DNA of 50,949 nt. Source: Candidatus Sigynarchaeota archaeon (GTDB taxonomy: Archaea > Asgardarchaeota > Lokiarchaeia > Sigynarchaeales > Sigynarchaeaceae). The DNA is taken from contig JAUQYW010000004.1 in NCBI GenBank assembly GCA_030587525.1, forward strand, positions 1 through 50,949, written 5' to 3'. Positions 33,329 to 41,942 of this stretch are shown here, piece by piece. Below the pieces are notes generated by a model. That model saw only the letters and a list, made by a program, of their open reading frames with translations, did no database searches and was not told where the DNA came from. Made by a program: the position numbers and the translations under genes. Each line of letters starts with the position of its first letter. Within the stretch, counting starts at the first letter, position 1.

Positions 33329-35443
33329 TCATTCTTGGCCGGTGGCCTGGATGATGTTCCCCTTCACGACGTGAAACACGGGACAATGGTGCGTGCATTT
33401 TTGGCAGCCGATGCCTGCGCATTTGCTGGTATCGATCGTGATGTCCCCGTCCGCGTCCTTTGAAATCGCGGCGGTCGGGCAAACATTTATGCACACCCCG
33501 CAGCGCTCGCACGCAATGCTCCTCGCGACCACACCGAGCAAGTGGGTCACGATTTTGTCAAAATCAAAATCTTTCTTCGGCGATTGCACGAACAACGACC
33601 CGTCGGCGTACAGCATCATCCGAAAATCCGGCTCGTAGTTGAAGAGCAACCCGGAACCCTCGTCGTGCTGGATGCGCTTGTCGATGGTCTGCACCCACGG
33701 GAGCAGCTCGGGCAAGACGAGCGGTACCGAGAAGCGGGCCTTCACGGAAAAACCGCCCGCGGTGCAGGGCGAGATCCCCTTGGTCATGTACAGTTTGATG
33801 GCTTCGGGAGCGATGGCTTCGCCTTTCTTCGACGGGGCGACCGCCTTGGGGAGTTGCTCAGCAAGTTGTTTCCACTGCCCTTTCGGATGCTTGAACCGCC
33901 AGAGGCCCCAGTCGAGCCACTCGGCCGGGTTGCCTTGATCCTTGCAATATTGCTCGAGAAAGGCTTGCCACCGCGCGTGCAGCGCCGGGTGCGTCTGCCG
34001 CATGCGCTCGAGGTTGGCCATGCTCTGCGCGGGGCATAAGTAACAGCCCAAGCGGTCATGGCCCTTGAAATACAGCGGGTTGATCGGGAGGGCGGGATCC
34101 GCCTTCTTTTCCGCAAGCAGGAATAGCCACTCGTCGAGGGCCGTCCAGCGCTTGATTGGCGTCCCGATGACTTGCATAGGCACGTAGGAATTCGTGTATA
34201 CCCGCTTGTCCTCGGCCCTGTTGAAGCTCTCGTATTGGCGCTGCCCGAGAAACACCAGCAGCCGCGGGTCATTGGCATTTCCAAACCGCCTCACCATTTC
34301 CTCGATCATGTCGTTGATCTGGCTAGCCTTCAACGTGTGGCAGCAGAACCTGAAGTCCCGCGCGGGTGGACCGAAGTTGGCAGCGAGGGACCAGAACTTG
34401 TCCCCGGCCGAGCGCGAGTAATACACGTCACCAAGGCCCGCCCATGCCACCACGTCCTTGATGTTTTGCAGCACCTCGGGAAACTCGAGCCCCGTGTCGG
34501 CGAAAAACATAGAAAAGGGCTTCTTTTTATCGCCAGCATCCAAAGCCTTCTTCACGAGGAGCAATGTGGCCAAGCTATCCTTCCCGCCAGAATAAGCCAC
34601 CGAAACGGGTAAATCGTAGTTTTTCACCACGGCATGGATAAAATCAATGGCGATCTTGACATTCTTCTCGATCAAGCCCGCGTTGACCACGATGACGTCA
34701 TCCCAGGACTTCCGGGGATACGAGGCTGGATCCTTGATATCCGCGACCTTGATTGGAGGGCCATGGTGCTTTAGCTTCGCCACCCGTCCCCGCCCTTCAG
34801 CCATCATCTTGCCGATCGCGTCGCCACTCGCCATGTAATGGCCGGCTCCGGCGACGCCATTATCCGTATATACGATGCACGGGTCGCCGTCACGCACGTT
34901 CATATCGACCTTCTTGATCCCGGGAACGAGCACGCTGGCGCCATCCACCACGTATTTTTCCGCGTCGAGCATGTACTCAACGCTCTTCGGCGGGGCAGCA
35001 TCTGCTGTCAAGAGGCCGTGATCGGCATAATACTTGTAGATCCATTCCCCCCCATCGAGCGTCGGCATAAACGCGTGTCCTTTGGCGAAGATATCGTACC
35101 GGAGGTTTCCCGCCCAGGCACCGTGCACGATGACCTGGTAGTCGAGATCGAGCGCGCCTACCTTGTTGAGCAAGACCACCGTCCCGTCGGGGAAAAGGTA
35201 ATTGCCTATACCTTGAACGAATATTTTATCACATGTCTCACGCAGCAAAGCCATATCGTGTTCGAACGCAGGCCGGACATCGCCTGGCGGCGCGAGCTCG
35301 ATGGTTTCCAGCGCTTTCTTGCAAGCGGGACATGTCGTGCCGCGTAAAACGGGAACGTCGCACGCAACGCACCACCGGGTCAAGATCTTGCCGAGAAATG
35401 GTGGCCGGCGCTTCATTCGATCGCGGTTTAGATCACGTCCCAT
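33329..35443 (-). CDS. PAPS reductase-like PP-loop protein with zinc ribbon, PUA and ferredoxin domains
   Basis: A 704-residue multidomain protein. A zinc ribbon (CVACDVPVLRGTTCPAC) lies near residues 25-41. A PUA-like domain lies near 170-220 (VRDGDPCIVYTDNGVAGAGHYMASGDAIGKM). The PP-loop ATP pyrophosphatase/PAPS reductase domain begins near residue 250, with SVAYSGGKDSLATLLL, then FFADTGLEFPEV. The C-terminus has two 4Fe-4S motifs (CERCGVCINVCP and CQKCTHHCP). Similar proteins of unknown role occur in methanogens. The PUA domain points to RNA as substrate, the PP-loop and Fe-S domains to sulfur chemistry (inference). The start at 35443 or 35416 precedes the zinc ribbon. The end of the upstream gene at 35481 is 37 bases away. 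Confidence 0.82.
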   Translation of the reverse strand: MGRDLNRDRMKRRPPFLGKILTRWCVACDVPVLRGTTCPACKKALETIELAPPGDVRPAFEHDMALLRETCDKIFVQGIGNYLFPDGTVVLLNKVGALDLDYQVIVHGAWAGNLRYDIFAKGHAFMPTLDGGEWIYKYYADHGLLTADAAPPKSVEYMLDAEKYVVDGASVLVPGIKKVDMNVRDGDPCIVYTDNGVAGAGHYMASGDAIGKMMAEGRGRVAKLKHHGPPIKVADIKDPASYPRKSWDDVIVVNAGLIEKNVKIAIDFIHAVVKNYDLPVSVAYSGGKDSLATLLLVKKALDAGDKKKPFSMFFADTGLEFPEVLQNIKDVVAWAGLGDVYYSRSAGDKFWSLAANFGPPARDFRFCCHTLKASQINDMIEEMVRRFGNANDPRLLVFLGQRQYESFNRAEDKRVYTNSYVPMQVIGTPIKRWTALDEWLFLLAEKKADPALPINPLYFKGHDRLGCYLCPAQSMANLERMRQTHPALHARWQAFLEQYCKDQGNPAEWLDWGLWRFKHPKGQWKQLAEQLPKAVAPSKKGEAIAPEAIKLYMTKGISPCTAGGFSVKARFSVPLVLPELLPWVQTIDKRIQHDEGSGLLFNYEPDFRMMLYADGSLFVQSPKKDFDFDKIVTHLLGVVARSIACERCGVCINVCPTAAISKDADGDITIDTSKCAGIGCQKCTHHCPVFHVVKGNIIQATGQE

Positions 35444-35480
35444 GCGTCTAGAAAAACAACGTGAGGTAAAAAATTCGTGC

Positions 35481-37028
35481 TTATTTGAAATAGAACGTGA
35501 ACCGGAGCTTGAGTTTGATGCCCCGGGGGCCGAACGTGACGAGAACATAGGCATTTTCCCTTCCGCCGATGTCGAGCTTGGTGCCAACGATCGGGATTGT
35601 AAGGCTGCGACCCCCGACCGATGATGCGAGGATATGATCGGGATAATTGAAATCGGCCCTGTTTTCCTCGGCAGCGACCGTGTGCAGCTTGTCACTTGGG
35701 TCATCGCGTGTCTTTTGGGCGAAATCATAATGCATCTGCAAATAATTGCCACGTTCGTGCTCATTCATGATGAGCGACGTGGTCGTGTGGTACGTGCGGA
35801 CAAGCAACTCGCCGGTCTCGATCGACGTGAACTCCTTTTTCAAGCTTGTCCACGCGGCCTCTATCACGGGCTGGATCCAGAGCAGCTGCGTGATCGAGAA
35901 GCTCTGGAGCGTTGCCTCCACGTCGATGATGGCTTGCTTGTGGTCCTTGAGCTCAACGATCGTGCGGTTCTTCGTTTCTAAAACAGCGCGGTTGATCTTG
36001 CTGAAGGCGTCTGATTTCACGAGTTTATCCAGCGGTAATCTAAACACGCGCAGCGCGTTGCGGGTGAACCAGGTACGGATCAGGCATTTCAACTGGAAAG
36101 AAAGCGGTTCGGTTGCATCCCACAAGCCCCGGACGACTTGCGACGCTTCGAGCGTCGGCGTCGCGCTGCCGATGACTACGCGATCCCAGCAATTCTGGAC
36201 GAAGCCGGGTAGCGCGAATATCCTCGAAAACAACCCTGCCGGGGTCACGCCCCCGGCGACCCGGGGATCGATCTCCAGCCACACCCGCGGGTAGTATTTC
36301 ATCTTCTCGGCGATGGCCTCGATGCCCGACATTTCGAGGCCGGAGAAGATGAAGATGACATCCTTGTACTTGGCAAGCAGACCGAGAATTTTCGGCAACC
36401 ATTCGTGGAACGAGGGGGCCTTGGCCACGGAGTACTCGTAAAAATCCCATTTAACCGGTATCCGGTTCTTGTCGCAGTGCGCCATGATGACTTGGAAGGC
36501 TTGCCCCTCAATGTCGAGTTGTTGGAATAACGGGTACATCACGATGCCAGCAATGAGGCTCGCGCTCGTGGTCATAAACGAGATGTCCTTGCCCTTCAAC
36601 TCCGGGCAGATGATGGCCGACGCCAAGCCATTCACGGCGTTGCAAGTCGCGATGACTTGCTTGTTCGTGATCTTGCATACCTCGTCCAAATAAAATGCCT
36701 GGAAGAGCACGTGGCCGGTACACACACACGTGCGCTCGATTTCCCACTGGGCAGACGTGATCTTGCGGTGATAGAACAGCTCGTGGTGGCGCTCGTCCTT
36801 GACTGCTAGCAATTCCTTGGTCTCTGCATCCATGGGCAAATCAACGAGCAATGGCCATTGCAACGAGTCCACTGGCGCGAACACGAACGGGTTGGCAAAC
36901 GTGGCATCGAACACCGCGGAAAAATCGGGGCAATACAGTTTCTCGATCATGGCTCTCGATTGAAGGATTGGAACACCTTTCATATCAAGGTTTGGCTCGC
37001 GTTCCGCATGAATCAAATGCGAGCTCAT
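35481..37028 (-). CDS. Amidohydrolase-like barrel fused to UPF0047/YjbQ domain
   Basis: A 515-residue protein. Residues 60-340 resemble the amidohydrolase-2 TIM barrel (WLEIDPRVAGG, DRVVIGSATPTLEAS, WFTRNALRVFRLP). The metal ligands expected there look lost: no HxH near the N-terminus, FSGLE where a His is usual, and GSAT where GSD is usual. The last 130 residues form a YjbQ/UPF0047 domain: TYHTTTSLIMNEHERG, LHTVAAEENRADFNYPDHIL and SSVGGRSLTIPIVGTKLDIGG. YjbQ proteins have weak thiamin phosphate synthase activity and an unclear role. It heads the 29.5-37 kb minus-strand cluster. ATG 37028; a shorter start at 36983 is possible. Confidence 0.68.
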   Translation of the reverse strand: MSSHLIHAEREPNLDMKGVPILQSRAMIEKLYCPDFSAVFDATFANPFVFAPVDSLQWPLLVDLPMDAETKELLAVKDERHHELFYHRKITSAQWEIERTCVCTGHVLFQAFYLDEVCKITNKQVIATCNAVNGLASAIICPELKGKDISFMTTSASLIAGIVMYPLFQQLDIEGQAFQVIMAHCDKNRIPVKWDFYEYSVAKAPSFHEWLPKILGLLAKYKDVIFIFSGLEMSGIEAIAEKMKYYPRVWLEIDPRVAGGVTPAGLFSRIFALPGFVQNCWDRVVIGSATPTLEASQVVRGLWDATEPLSFQLKCLIRTWFTRNALRVFRLPLDKLVKSDAFSKINRAVLETKNRTIVELKDHKQAIIDVEATLQSFSITQLLWIQPVIEAAWTSLKKEFTSIETGELLVRTYHTTTSLIMNEHERGNYLQMHYDFAQKTRDDPSDKLHTVAAEENRADFNYPDHILASSVGGRSLTIPIVGTKLDIGGRENAYVLVTFGPRGIKLKLRFTFYFK

Positions 37029-37413
37029 GCTTGATCAACAAATTTACGGACTAGCTTCAATGCAGACTTTTCATTGTTTGCGTGTCAAGAGATAGCATCG
37101 ACTGGGAAGTCGGGAATGATCTGTGCCTGGTAACACGCCATAAAAACAATCGCCGAGCATTCCTTTCGTTGATGGATTTTGGATGTTGATGAATTATGCA
37201 AGCTATAAATAATTTAAAAGTAATCCAGTAACACGCCTCGTATGTGTTTCGGGGCTAGAGACGAACGATGCCGAGTACGAAATAGCTAGTTCCCTCCCTC
37301 TATTTCCCGGCTTCTTTTTTATGCCTGGAGCTGGAGTTCTGCCCTTCTCTCCCGATTATTTCCTAAGATTGATATTCGAAGACGAATCATGTGGAAGAAA
37401 AAGGTGATCATTG
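37029..37413. other. Divergent intergenic region, 385 bases, with strong TATA box
   Basis: It contains TATAAATAATTTAAAAG at 37204-37220, one of the strongest TATA-like stretches in the window. On the plus strand no open frame follows within 150 bases, only a T-rich CTTCTTTTTTATG near 37310-37322. A small RNA of about 80-90 bases, or a long leader for the minus-strand cluster, would both fit. Nothing else is recognised. Confidence 0.35.
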
Positions 37414-37641
37414 ATGACCATAATCGAAAACGTGGAAGAACTCATCGAATTCATGAAAGGAATTAAACAAGACGAACCGTTCACCCTCACTATCCAAAAT
37501 AACTCGCCAGATCCATATAAACCCCCAAGTGGTGTCGGGTGGAAGAAGGCGATGTCCCTGGAAGCGGCAATGACGAATGCGCTGAAGGAAGTCCACATCA
37601 AGATAGGTCATGGCACGAGCAACGGGTATTTCTACAAGTAA
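37414..37641 (+). CDS. Small hypothetical protein, 75 residues
   Basis: The frame reads MTIIENVEELIEFMKGIKQD, then a Pro-rich turn (SPDPYKPPSGVGWKKAMSLE), then an Ala-rich helix and KIGHGTSNGYFYK. AGGTGAT lies 6 bases before the ATG at 37414. An acidic amphipathic N-terminal helix suggests a soluble protein. No family recognised. It is followed by other plus-strand genes but with its own gap of 136 bases. Confidence 0.6.
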   Translation: MTIIENVEELIEFMKGIKQDEPFTLTIQNNSPDPYKPPSGVGWKKAMSLEAAMTNALKEVHIKIGHGTSNGYFYK

Positions 37642-37721
37642 AAGTGTCCAAGATCAATCTTTGGTTCTATTACTCCACGCGTGGGAAATGATAAGGGGAC
37701 GATCGTGAAGCGTGGTAATCT

Positions 37722-37732
37722 ATTTAAATTCT
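37722..37732 (+). promoter_or_regulatory. TATA box of the hypothetical gene at 37778
   Basis: CTATTTAAATT lies about 50 bases before the ATG at 37778, giving a leader of about 25 bases that includes GGTGA near the start codon. Confidence 0.45.
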
Positions 37733-37777
37733 AAGCACCAACCGGAGATTGCACTTATTTCGAGTGGTGACGCTAAC

Positions 37778-38296
37778 ATGTCGTACATTCCAAAGTATAT
37801 TTTGAAACGCATGATACCAGCGAATGCGTTCTTCACCGTTGACAAGAATGGTGATGGAAAAGCGGAATCAATCGGTTTTTATATCGTGAACGTGATCAGC
37901 CCCATATCGATTCCAGCGGACATTCCGAAGGACCCGAAAGAACTCGCGAAGCTAGCTGGCGTGAGCGATCTGAACTCGCTCATCACCGTGACGCTGGATG
38001 GCATCGATCTCAAGTTCGACTTCAAGAAGCTGGAGTTGCTCTACGAGGGCAAGAGCGTGAAGATGGGTAACTTAGCCGATGCGGCCGGCGTGACCTTGCC
38101 AGTCGGCGGAATAGTCGTCGTTCTCTATGATTACCCGGAAAAAGATTATCCACCAGGCACAAAGATGATCGGCGAACACGAGCTCGTGGTAAAATACAAT
38201 GTCGCAGGCCAATCAGGTGATATCAGCGCCAAGCGCGAGGTCACGAAAGAACGGACTCTATTGAAATATCCACCCGATATCTCCAAGTTCAAGTGA
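37778..38296 (+). CDS. Hypothetical soluble protein, 172 residues
   Basis: No family recognised. The protein starts MSYIPKYILKRMIPANAFFT and contains VDKNGDGKAESIGFYIVNVISPI, where DKNGDGKAE resembles a short Ca-binding DxNxDG loop. A beta-rich body follows (ITVTLDGIDLKFDFKKLELLYEGKSVKMG, then GGIVVVLYDYPEKDYPPGTKM). GGTGA about 7 bases upstream and a TATA box support the start at 37778 rather than the frame opening at 37712. It is 40 bases upstream of the seven-helix protein and could be its partner. Confidence 0.7.
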   Translation: MSYIPKYILKRMIPANAFFTVDKNGDGKAESIGFYIVNVISPISIPADIPKDPKELAKLAGVSDLNSLITVTLDGIDLKFDFKKLELLYEGKSVKMGNLADAAGVTLPVGGIVVVLYDYPEKDYPPGTKMIGEHELVVKYNVAGQSGDISAKREVTKERTLLKYPPDISKFK

Positions 38297-38336
38297 TGAA
38301 TAGTTGTACAAGAAATAATTGATAGATGGGATACTG

Positions 38337-39455
38337 ATGCAATTTAATTTTGAAATCTTTGCAGATGTACTAGCGGGTTTCACCTTCCTCGTGGCAGCAT
38401 GTGTGTGCATCGTGCAAGGACAGCGGAAAAAGAACAGTGCCTTGCGTTTGTTTGCAATCGCATCAATAGCATTTGGCACGTCCATTTTCTTCCAAGCCTT
38501 CTCTTACATGATCTTGCTGGAAAGTTACGGCGTGGCAATGCTGTTGAAACAGATGGCAACCGTGCTCTCCGTGTTTGGATACATCTTCATTTTTGTTTTC
38601 GTGAATTACGTCTGGTTTGAACGAATGCGGCTGTGGTTGCTGATACCACCAATCATTCTCGCGACGCTGGAGATAGCATCAATATTTTTTACTGAAGGTC
38701 TCGTGCCCTATTATTTTTTCGAGAACGAAACTCTCATCGCGACCAGCATTGGTAAAGCAGGATTCTTGTTGCTCTTCGAGATGATACTTGCAAACGTATT
38801 GCTTGAGCTCGTGATAATCGCTTATTTTACAAAATCGTATATGAAAGCCCCGGAATCGCTGAAAAAAACGGCCTTGATCTTGTTGCTCTACTCGTTGCTG
38901 TCGGTTTTTGCAAGTGTTTTGATTTCTTTGATTACACGGTTTTCCCCGAACGGGGCGGTGAACTTGTTCTTGTACGGTCTCAACTACTTGATGATCACCT
39001 CGGTTTATATGCTCATCATCGCCTTGGCCATCCGGAATCCACAACTGCTTTGCATCCTCCCATTCCGAGTTGATCGCTTGCTCATCATCTACAACAATTC
39101 GGGCTTGCCGATTTTTGATTACCAGTTTTCGACGCAGAAGGTCGATGGTATCCTGTTCAGCGGGCTCATTCAGGGCTTGCAATCCCTTTCCGTCGAGGTG
39201 CTGCAGAAAGGGCAGATCTCCCAGGTCATCCTTGAATCAGGCGTCTTGACCTTCCGGAAGATGAAGATGTTCACAGTCGGGCTCCTTGCATCGCGGAGTT
39301 CTCAAATTCTCGGCCGCAGCTTCATCGGGTTCACCAACGCGTTTGACAAGCAATACACCACGGCGTTGCAGCAATTCAAGGGAGACAGGAGCATGTTTGA
39401 CAGCGCGGATCGCCTGGTACACGAGTATTTCGGTTACGTGCCCACCAACGCGTGA
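38337..39455 (+). CDS. Seven-helix membrane protein with longin/roadblock-like C-terminal domain
   Basis: A 372-residue protein. Seven hydrophobic helices lie at about 8-26, 37-59, 70-92, 100-120, 140-165, 177-198 and 208-230. A soluble domain follows (DRLLIIYNNSGLPIFDYQF..., LFSGLIQGLQSLSVEVL, FTVGLLASRSSQILGRSFIGFTNAF). Its pattern of two N-terminal strands with SGLPIF, a long helix and a later strand-helix is longin/roadblock-like. The 7TM plus cytoplasmic sensor layout recalls 7TM sensory inputs of bacterial signalling proteins, but no kinase follows. In Asgard archaea roadblock and longin domains partner small GTPases, so a membrane receptor or GTPase platform is conceivable (inference). 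ATG 38337 preferred over TTG 38319. Confidence 0.7.
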   Translation: MQFNFEIFADVLAGFTFLVAACVCIVQGQRKKNSALRLFAIASIAFGTSIFFQAFSYMILLESYGVAMLLKQMATVLSVFGYIFIFVFVNYVWFERMRLWLLIPPIILATLEIASIFFTEGLVPYYFFENETLIATSIGKAGFLLLFEMILANVLLELVIIAYFTKSYMKAPESLKKTALILLLYSLLSVFASVLISLITRFSPNGAVNLFLYGLNYLMITSVYMLIIALAIRNPQLLCILPFRVDRLLIIYNNSGLPIFDYQFSTQKVDGILFSGLIQGLQSLSVEVLQKGQISQVILESGVLTFRKMKMFTVGLLASRSSQILGRSFIGFTNAFDKQYTTALQQFKGDRSMFDSADRLVHEYFGYVPTNA

Positions 39456-39506
39456 TAAAAGCGGTAATATTTTTTATTTTCCCACTGATGGCCACTGATC
39501 TTGAAG

Positions 39507-40244
39507 CTACTTACTGCTCGCTGGATCCTTGCAATTAGGATTTCGAGTGGCTTCCACGATGGCTTCCTCGATCATAAACACGACCCTGGCGACGACGGTC
39601 CACGCATCGAGTGCCATTGGCGCGATCGAGTGCACATTATCGGGGAGCACGTGGTTCTGCCATGTACCGGAAAAATGGCCTGCTTGGAACCCGCCAACGA
39701 CCAACAACACATCCCGTTCTCCTTTTATGGCGAGCTCCGCGATGCCCGGCAAGAACCGGTCGAAAGACCGTAGTGTTCCCCTCGTTGAAAAAACATGAAC
39801 GAAACATGGTTCGAACCGGTCGAGGAACGAGGCGAGAGAAGTTTCCTCGGCCATAAATAACTCGGGAGTGTTTTTTCCTGGCGCGAGGGTATTTACCATG
39901 ATCCCCTCAAACCGGTTGAGAGACCGGGGGATTCTTGTTTCGGGATCAATCATTATCATTTTCTCGCCGGGAAACTGCATGTGGATACAAACGCGCAAAC
40001 TCTTGAAGAGATTATTGAGTGGGGTTTTCATTGCATTGAGTATACAATAATGGACGAGATCCGGGCGACCACGTTTTTCAGCAAACGGCAACGATGCCAT
40101 GGCCGAGTGATGGTAATTCGTGTCAAGCAAGAGCTTGTCCGGCGTCTTGTTCTTGTGGTGAGCATCCGCGAGCACGCTCGGGTGATTTCGAATCGACTCT
40201 GGAACGATTTCCAGCGCCGATTCCGCGAGGACGAGCCAGATCAT
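39507..40244 (-). CDS. nep1: rRNA small-subunit pseudouridine N1-methyltransferase Nep1
   Basis: A 245-residue SPOUT-fold Nep1/Emg1. It methylates N1 of a conserved pseudouridine in 16S rRNA during small-subunit assembly. Family blocks in order: MIWLVLAESALEIVPESIR at the start, KLLLDTNYHHSAM near 43, KRGRPDLVHYCILNAMKTPLN near 58-78, CIHMQFPGEKMIMIDPETRIPRSLNRFEGIM near 87-120, and VLLVVGGFQAGHFSG near 190. The ATG at 40244 with GAAGGGA upstream gives the expected N-terminus; a frame open to 40337 adds unrelated residues. Monocistronic, convergent with the seven-helix gene. Confidence 0.9.
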   Translation of the reverse strand: MIWLVLAESALEIVPESIRNHPSVLADAHHKNKTPDKLLLDTNYHHSAMASLPFAEKRGRPDLVHYCILNAMKTPLNNLFKSLRVCIHMQFPGEKMIMIDPETRIPRSLNRFEGIMVNTLAPGKNTPELFMAEETSLASFLDRFEPCFVHVFSTRGTLRSFDRFLPGIAELAIKGERDVLLVVGGFQAGHFSGTWQNHVLPDNVHSIAPMALDAWTVVARVVFMIEEAIVEATRNPNCKDPASSK

Positions 40245-40364
40245 CTCATTCCCTTCGCGACTGATTTTCCAGTCGTCGCCGATAGTGATGCCGCTGTATA
40301 CTCCCGCAATGCAGGCACATGACCACGACGTGGGCAATAGTTATTTTCACGATGCATGTTCGTA

Positions 40365-40679
40365 TCAAGTAATAAGCTTGCTCTTTGCACGCTTATTCAT
40401 GGGTCTTGCCAAGTTTATCAAGGTAATCCATTGCGATGAGAGCTCGCTGCCCCGCCACGCGCCCTGCAGTTTCCCTCCGGACCACACCAGCGATTCCCCC
40501 TCGTGAATCGTGCTGTGCTCGGAACGCCCAAGGGGGAACACGACCGCGGCACGCATCGTGGCGGGAATGACGATGTCGAGGCGAAACTGGGAGCCGTTTT
40601 TTGTCCAGGATGCTTCGATGTCGCCCAATGGCGTCGGAACGATGCCTTTCGCCCACGGGAGGCCGCATGAATGGAGGGG
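40365..40679 (-). pseudogene. Remnant of alpha-L-rhamnosidase (GH78) C-terminus
   Basis: Read on the minus strand, 40679 down to 40365 gives SCGLPWAKGIVPTPLGDIEASW, then FRLDIVIPATMRAAVVFPLG and IHEGESLVW. This is the end of a bacterial-type GH78 alpha-L-rhamnosidase (..tpyGxIxxxW..., VxVPaNtxAxVxlP, vxEgG). A TGA (40680-40682) interrupts the frame just upstream. The preceding family segment seems to continue in another frame (ATIIKMTPPF), so there is also a frameshift. The catalytic barrel is absent. It is a decayed, probably transferred, carbohydrate gene at the left edge of the accessory region. Confidence 0.65.
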
Positions 40680-40808
40680 TCATCTTTATGATGGTGGCCA
40701 TGCAGCTGAGAAAATTAGGCTTTCGAGGCTCGAATGTAGTTACAAGGTACCGTTACCGTGAAAAAATATCGATAACGATATTCAGATAGAATTTCTAGGA
40801 AGCACATC

Positions 40809-41273
40809 TTAGACAAGATGCTTGATTATAATAGCGTTCCATTTTGAGGAAAGGTATTCAGCAACAAGGCGCCTGTGACAATGCATGGGTTTATCCTCGC
40901 TGCAGAGAAGGCAAGCATTGTTAAATCGGGCCTGTGAAAGCGCTTCAACTTTTCGTTTAATCATCAAATCAATGAACTTTTTCTCGTATATGCTCCATTC
41001 GCCTTTTTTTTTCTTGTATTCATCAAGAATTTCCGCAGTTGGCGTCAATTCAGGTTCATATTCATATTCAATATTGCAGATTTTTTTTAGAAAATATTGC
41101 AAATCCTTTGATTTCGCGAATCCCGATAGTTGGGAACTGTTTTTCAATCTAATATCAATGATTTTTTTCACGTTATTCTCTTGAAGTAATCCGAAGAATT
41201 TTTCAGCGCTTTTTCCAGCGAATCCGATAGTGTAGATCATCATTTGAAGCTCACTTGTTAAATGGAGAATCAT
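40809..41273 (-). CDS. DUF488-family protein, short copy
   Basis: A 154-residue DUF488 protein: MIYTIGFAGKSAEKFFGLLQ..., then KIIDIRLKN near residue 38, and the family signature LLCSEDKPMHCHRRLVAEYL near 122-142 (C-x-E...CHR). DUF488 domains are of unknown biochemical function; the conserved Cys, Glu and His suggest an active site. The ATG at 41273 overlaps the preceding DUF488 stop as ATGA, so translation is coupled; ATG 41243 would start at the conserved segment. The DNA here is clearly more AT-rich than in the flanking housekeeping genes, pointing to transfer. Third gene of a three-gene module. Confidence 0.85.
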   Translation of the reverse strand: MILHLTSELQMMIYTIGFAGKSAEKFFGLLQENNVKKIIDIRLKNSSQLSGFAKSKDLQYFLKKICNIEYEYEPELTPTAEILDEYKKKKGEWSIYEKKFIDLMIKRKVEALSQARFNNACLLCSEDKPMHCHRRLVAEYLSSKWNAIIIKHLV

Positions 41274-41902
41274 TTTATCCCATTAAATGCGATATCCTTG
41301 TTTCTCAATTCATATAATTCTTCCAAACGATTTCCCCCGGTTTTTTTTACCTGAGGTATCCATTTTTCAAGGTTTGAACTTGAATCGGAAGATCCTTCAT
41401 AATTTTTTAACAGCCGCTTTTCGAGCTCTATTTGGGAGATTGATCTTGATGCATCAATTATATGTTCTACAATAACGCCCTTCTTAACGAGGGCTGGCGA
41501 AATCAAGACAAATCGATGGCAATCAAAAGGATCCTTTTCAGTGCACATCAACGCGACGTTAGAACCTTGTTTGATGATTTCAATTACTTTCGCTATGCCT
41601 TCTTGAAATTTTGGAAGAAGGCGCACCTTCTTAAAATCGACTTTTCCATCGGGAAACAGTACTTTCGGATCAGTATACCTTGCACCCAGGTAATCCCCAA
41701 GGAAATGATATGCGACTTGACATTTCGCTAATTCTTGTTTCAATGGTTCACGATTAAATTGCGGGCAATACCGACTGTATGGCATGCTTCTAACATCGAT
41801 TATAGCGTTTATTCCATGTTTCTGGATAATAATGATGAATTCGGTAACCGAAAAGATTGAATGTCCAACCGTTTTACATTTGATTTCTTTATCCTCGACC
41901 AT
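41270..41902 (-). CDS. DUF488-family protein, long copy
   Basis: A 210-residue DUF488 protein: CKTVGHSIFSVTEFIIIIQKHGINAIIDVRSMPYSRYCPQFN is the family N-terminus, and ALMCTEKDPFDCHRFVLISP near 120-140 the C-x-E...CHR signature. It also has the Y-H-F-L-G-D-Y-L-G-A-R-Y segment near 70 common to the longer DUF488 group, plus about 55 extra C-terminal residues. The two DUF488 proteins are clearly different, so they may form a heteromer. Preceded by the dual-OB gene, 40 bases upstream on the same strand. AT-rich. Confidence 0.88.
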   Translation of the reverse strand: MVEDKEIKCKTVGHSIFSVTEFIIIIQKHGINAIIDVRSMPYSRYCPQFNREPLKQELAKCQVAYHFLGDYLGARYTDPKVLFPDGKVDFKKVRLLPKFQEGIAKVIEIIKQGSNVALMCTEKDPFDCHRFVLISPALVKKGVIVEHIIDASRSISQIELEKRLLKNYEGSSDSSSNLEKWIPQVKKTGGNRLEELYELRNKDIAFNGIK

Positions 41903-41942
41903 ATCAATCCCTTATTTTTATAAAATGACACAGTTTATTTAA

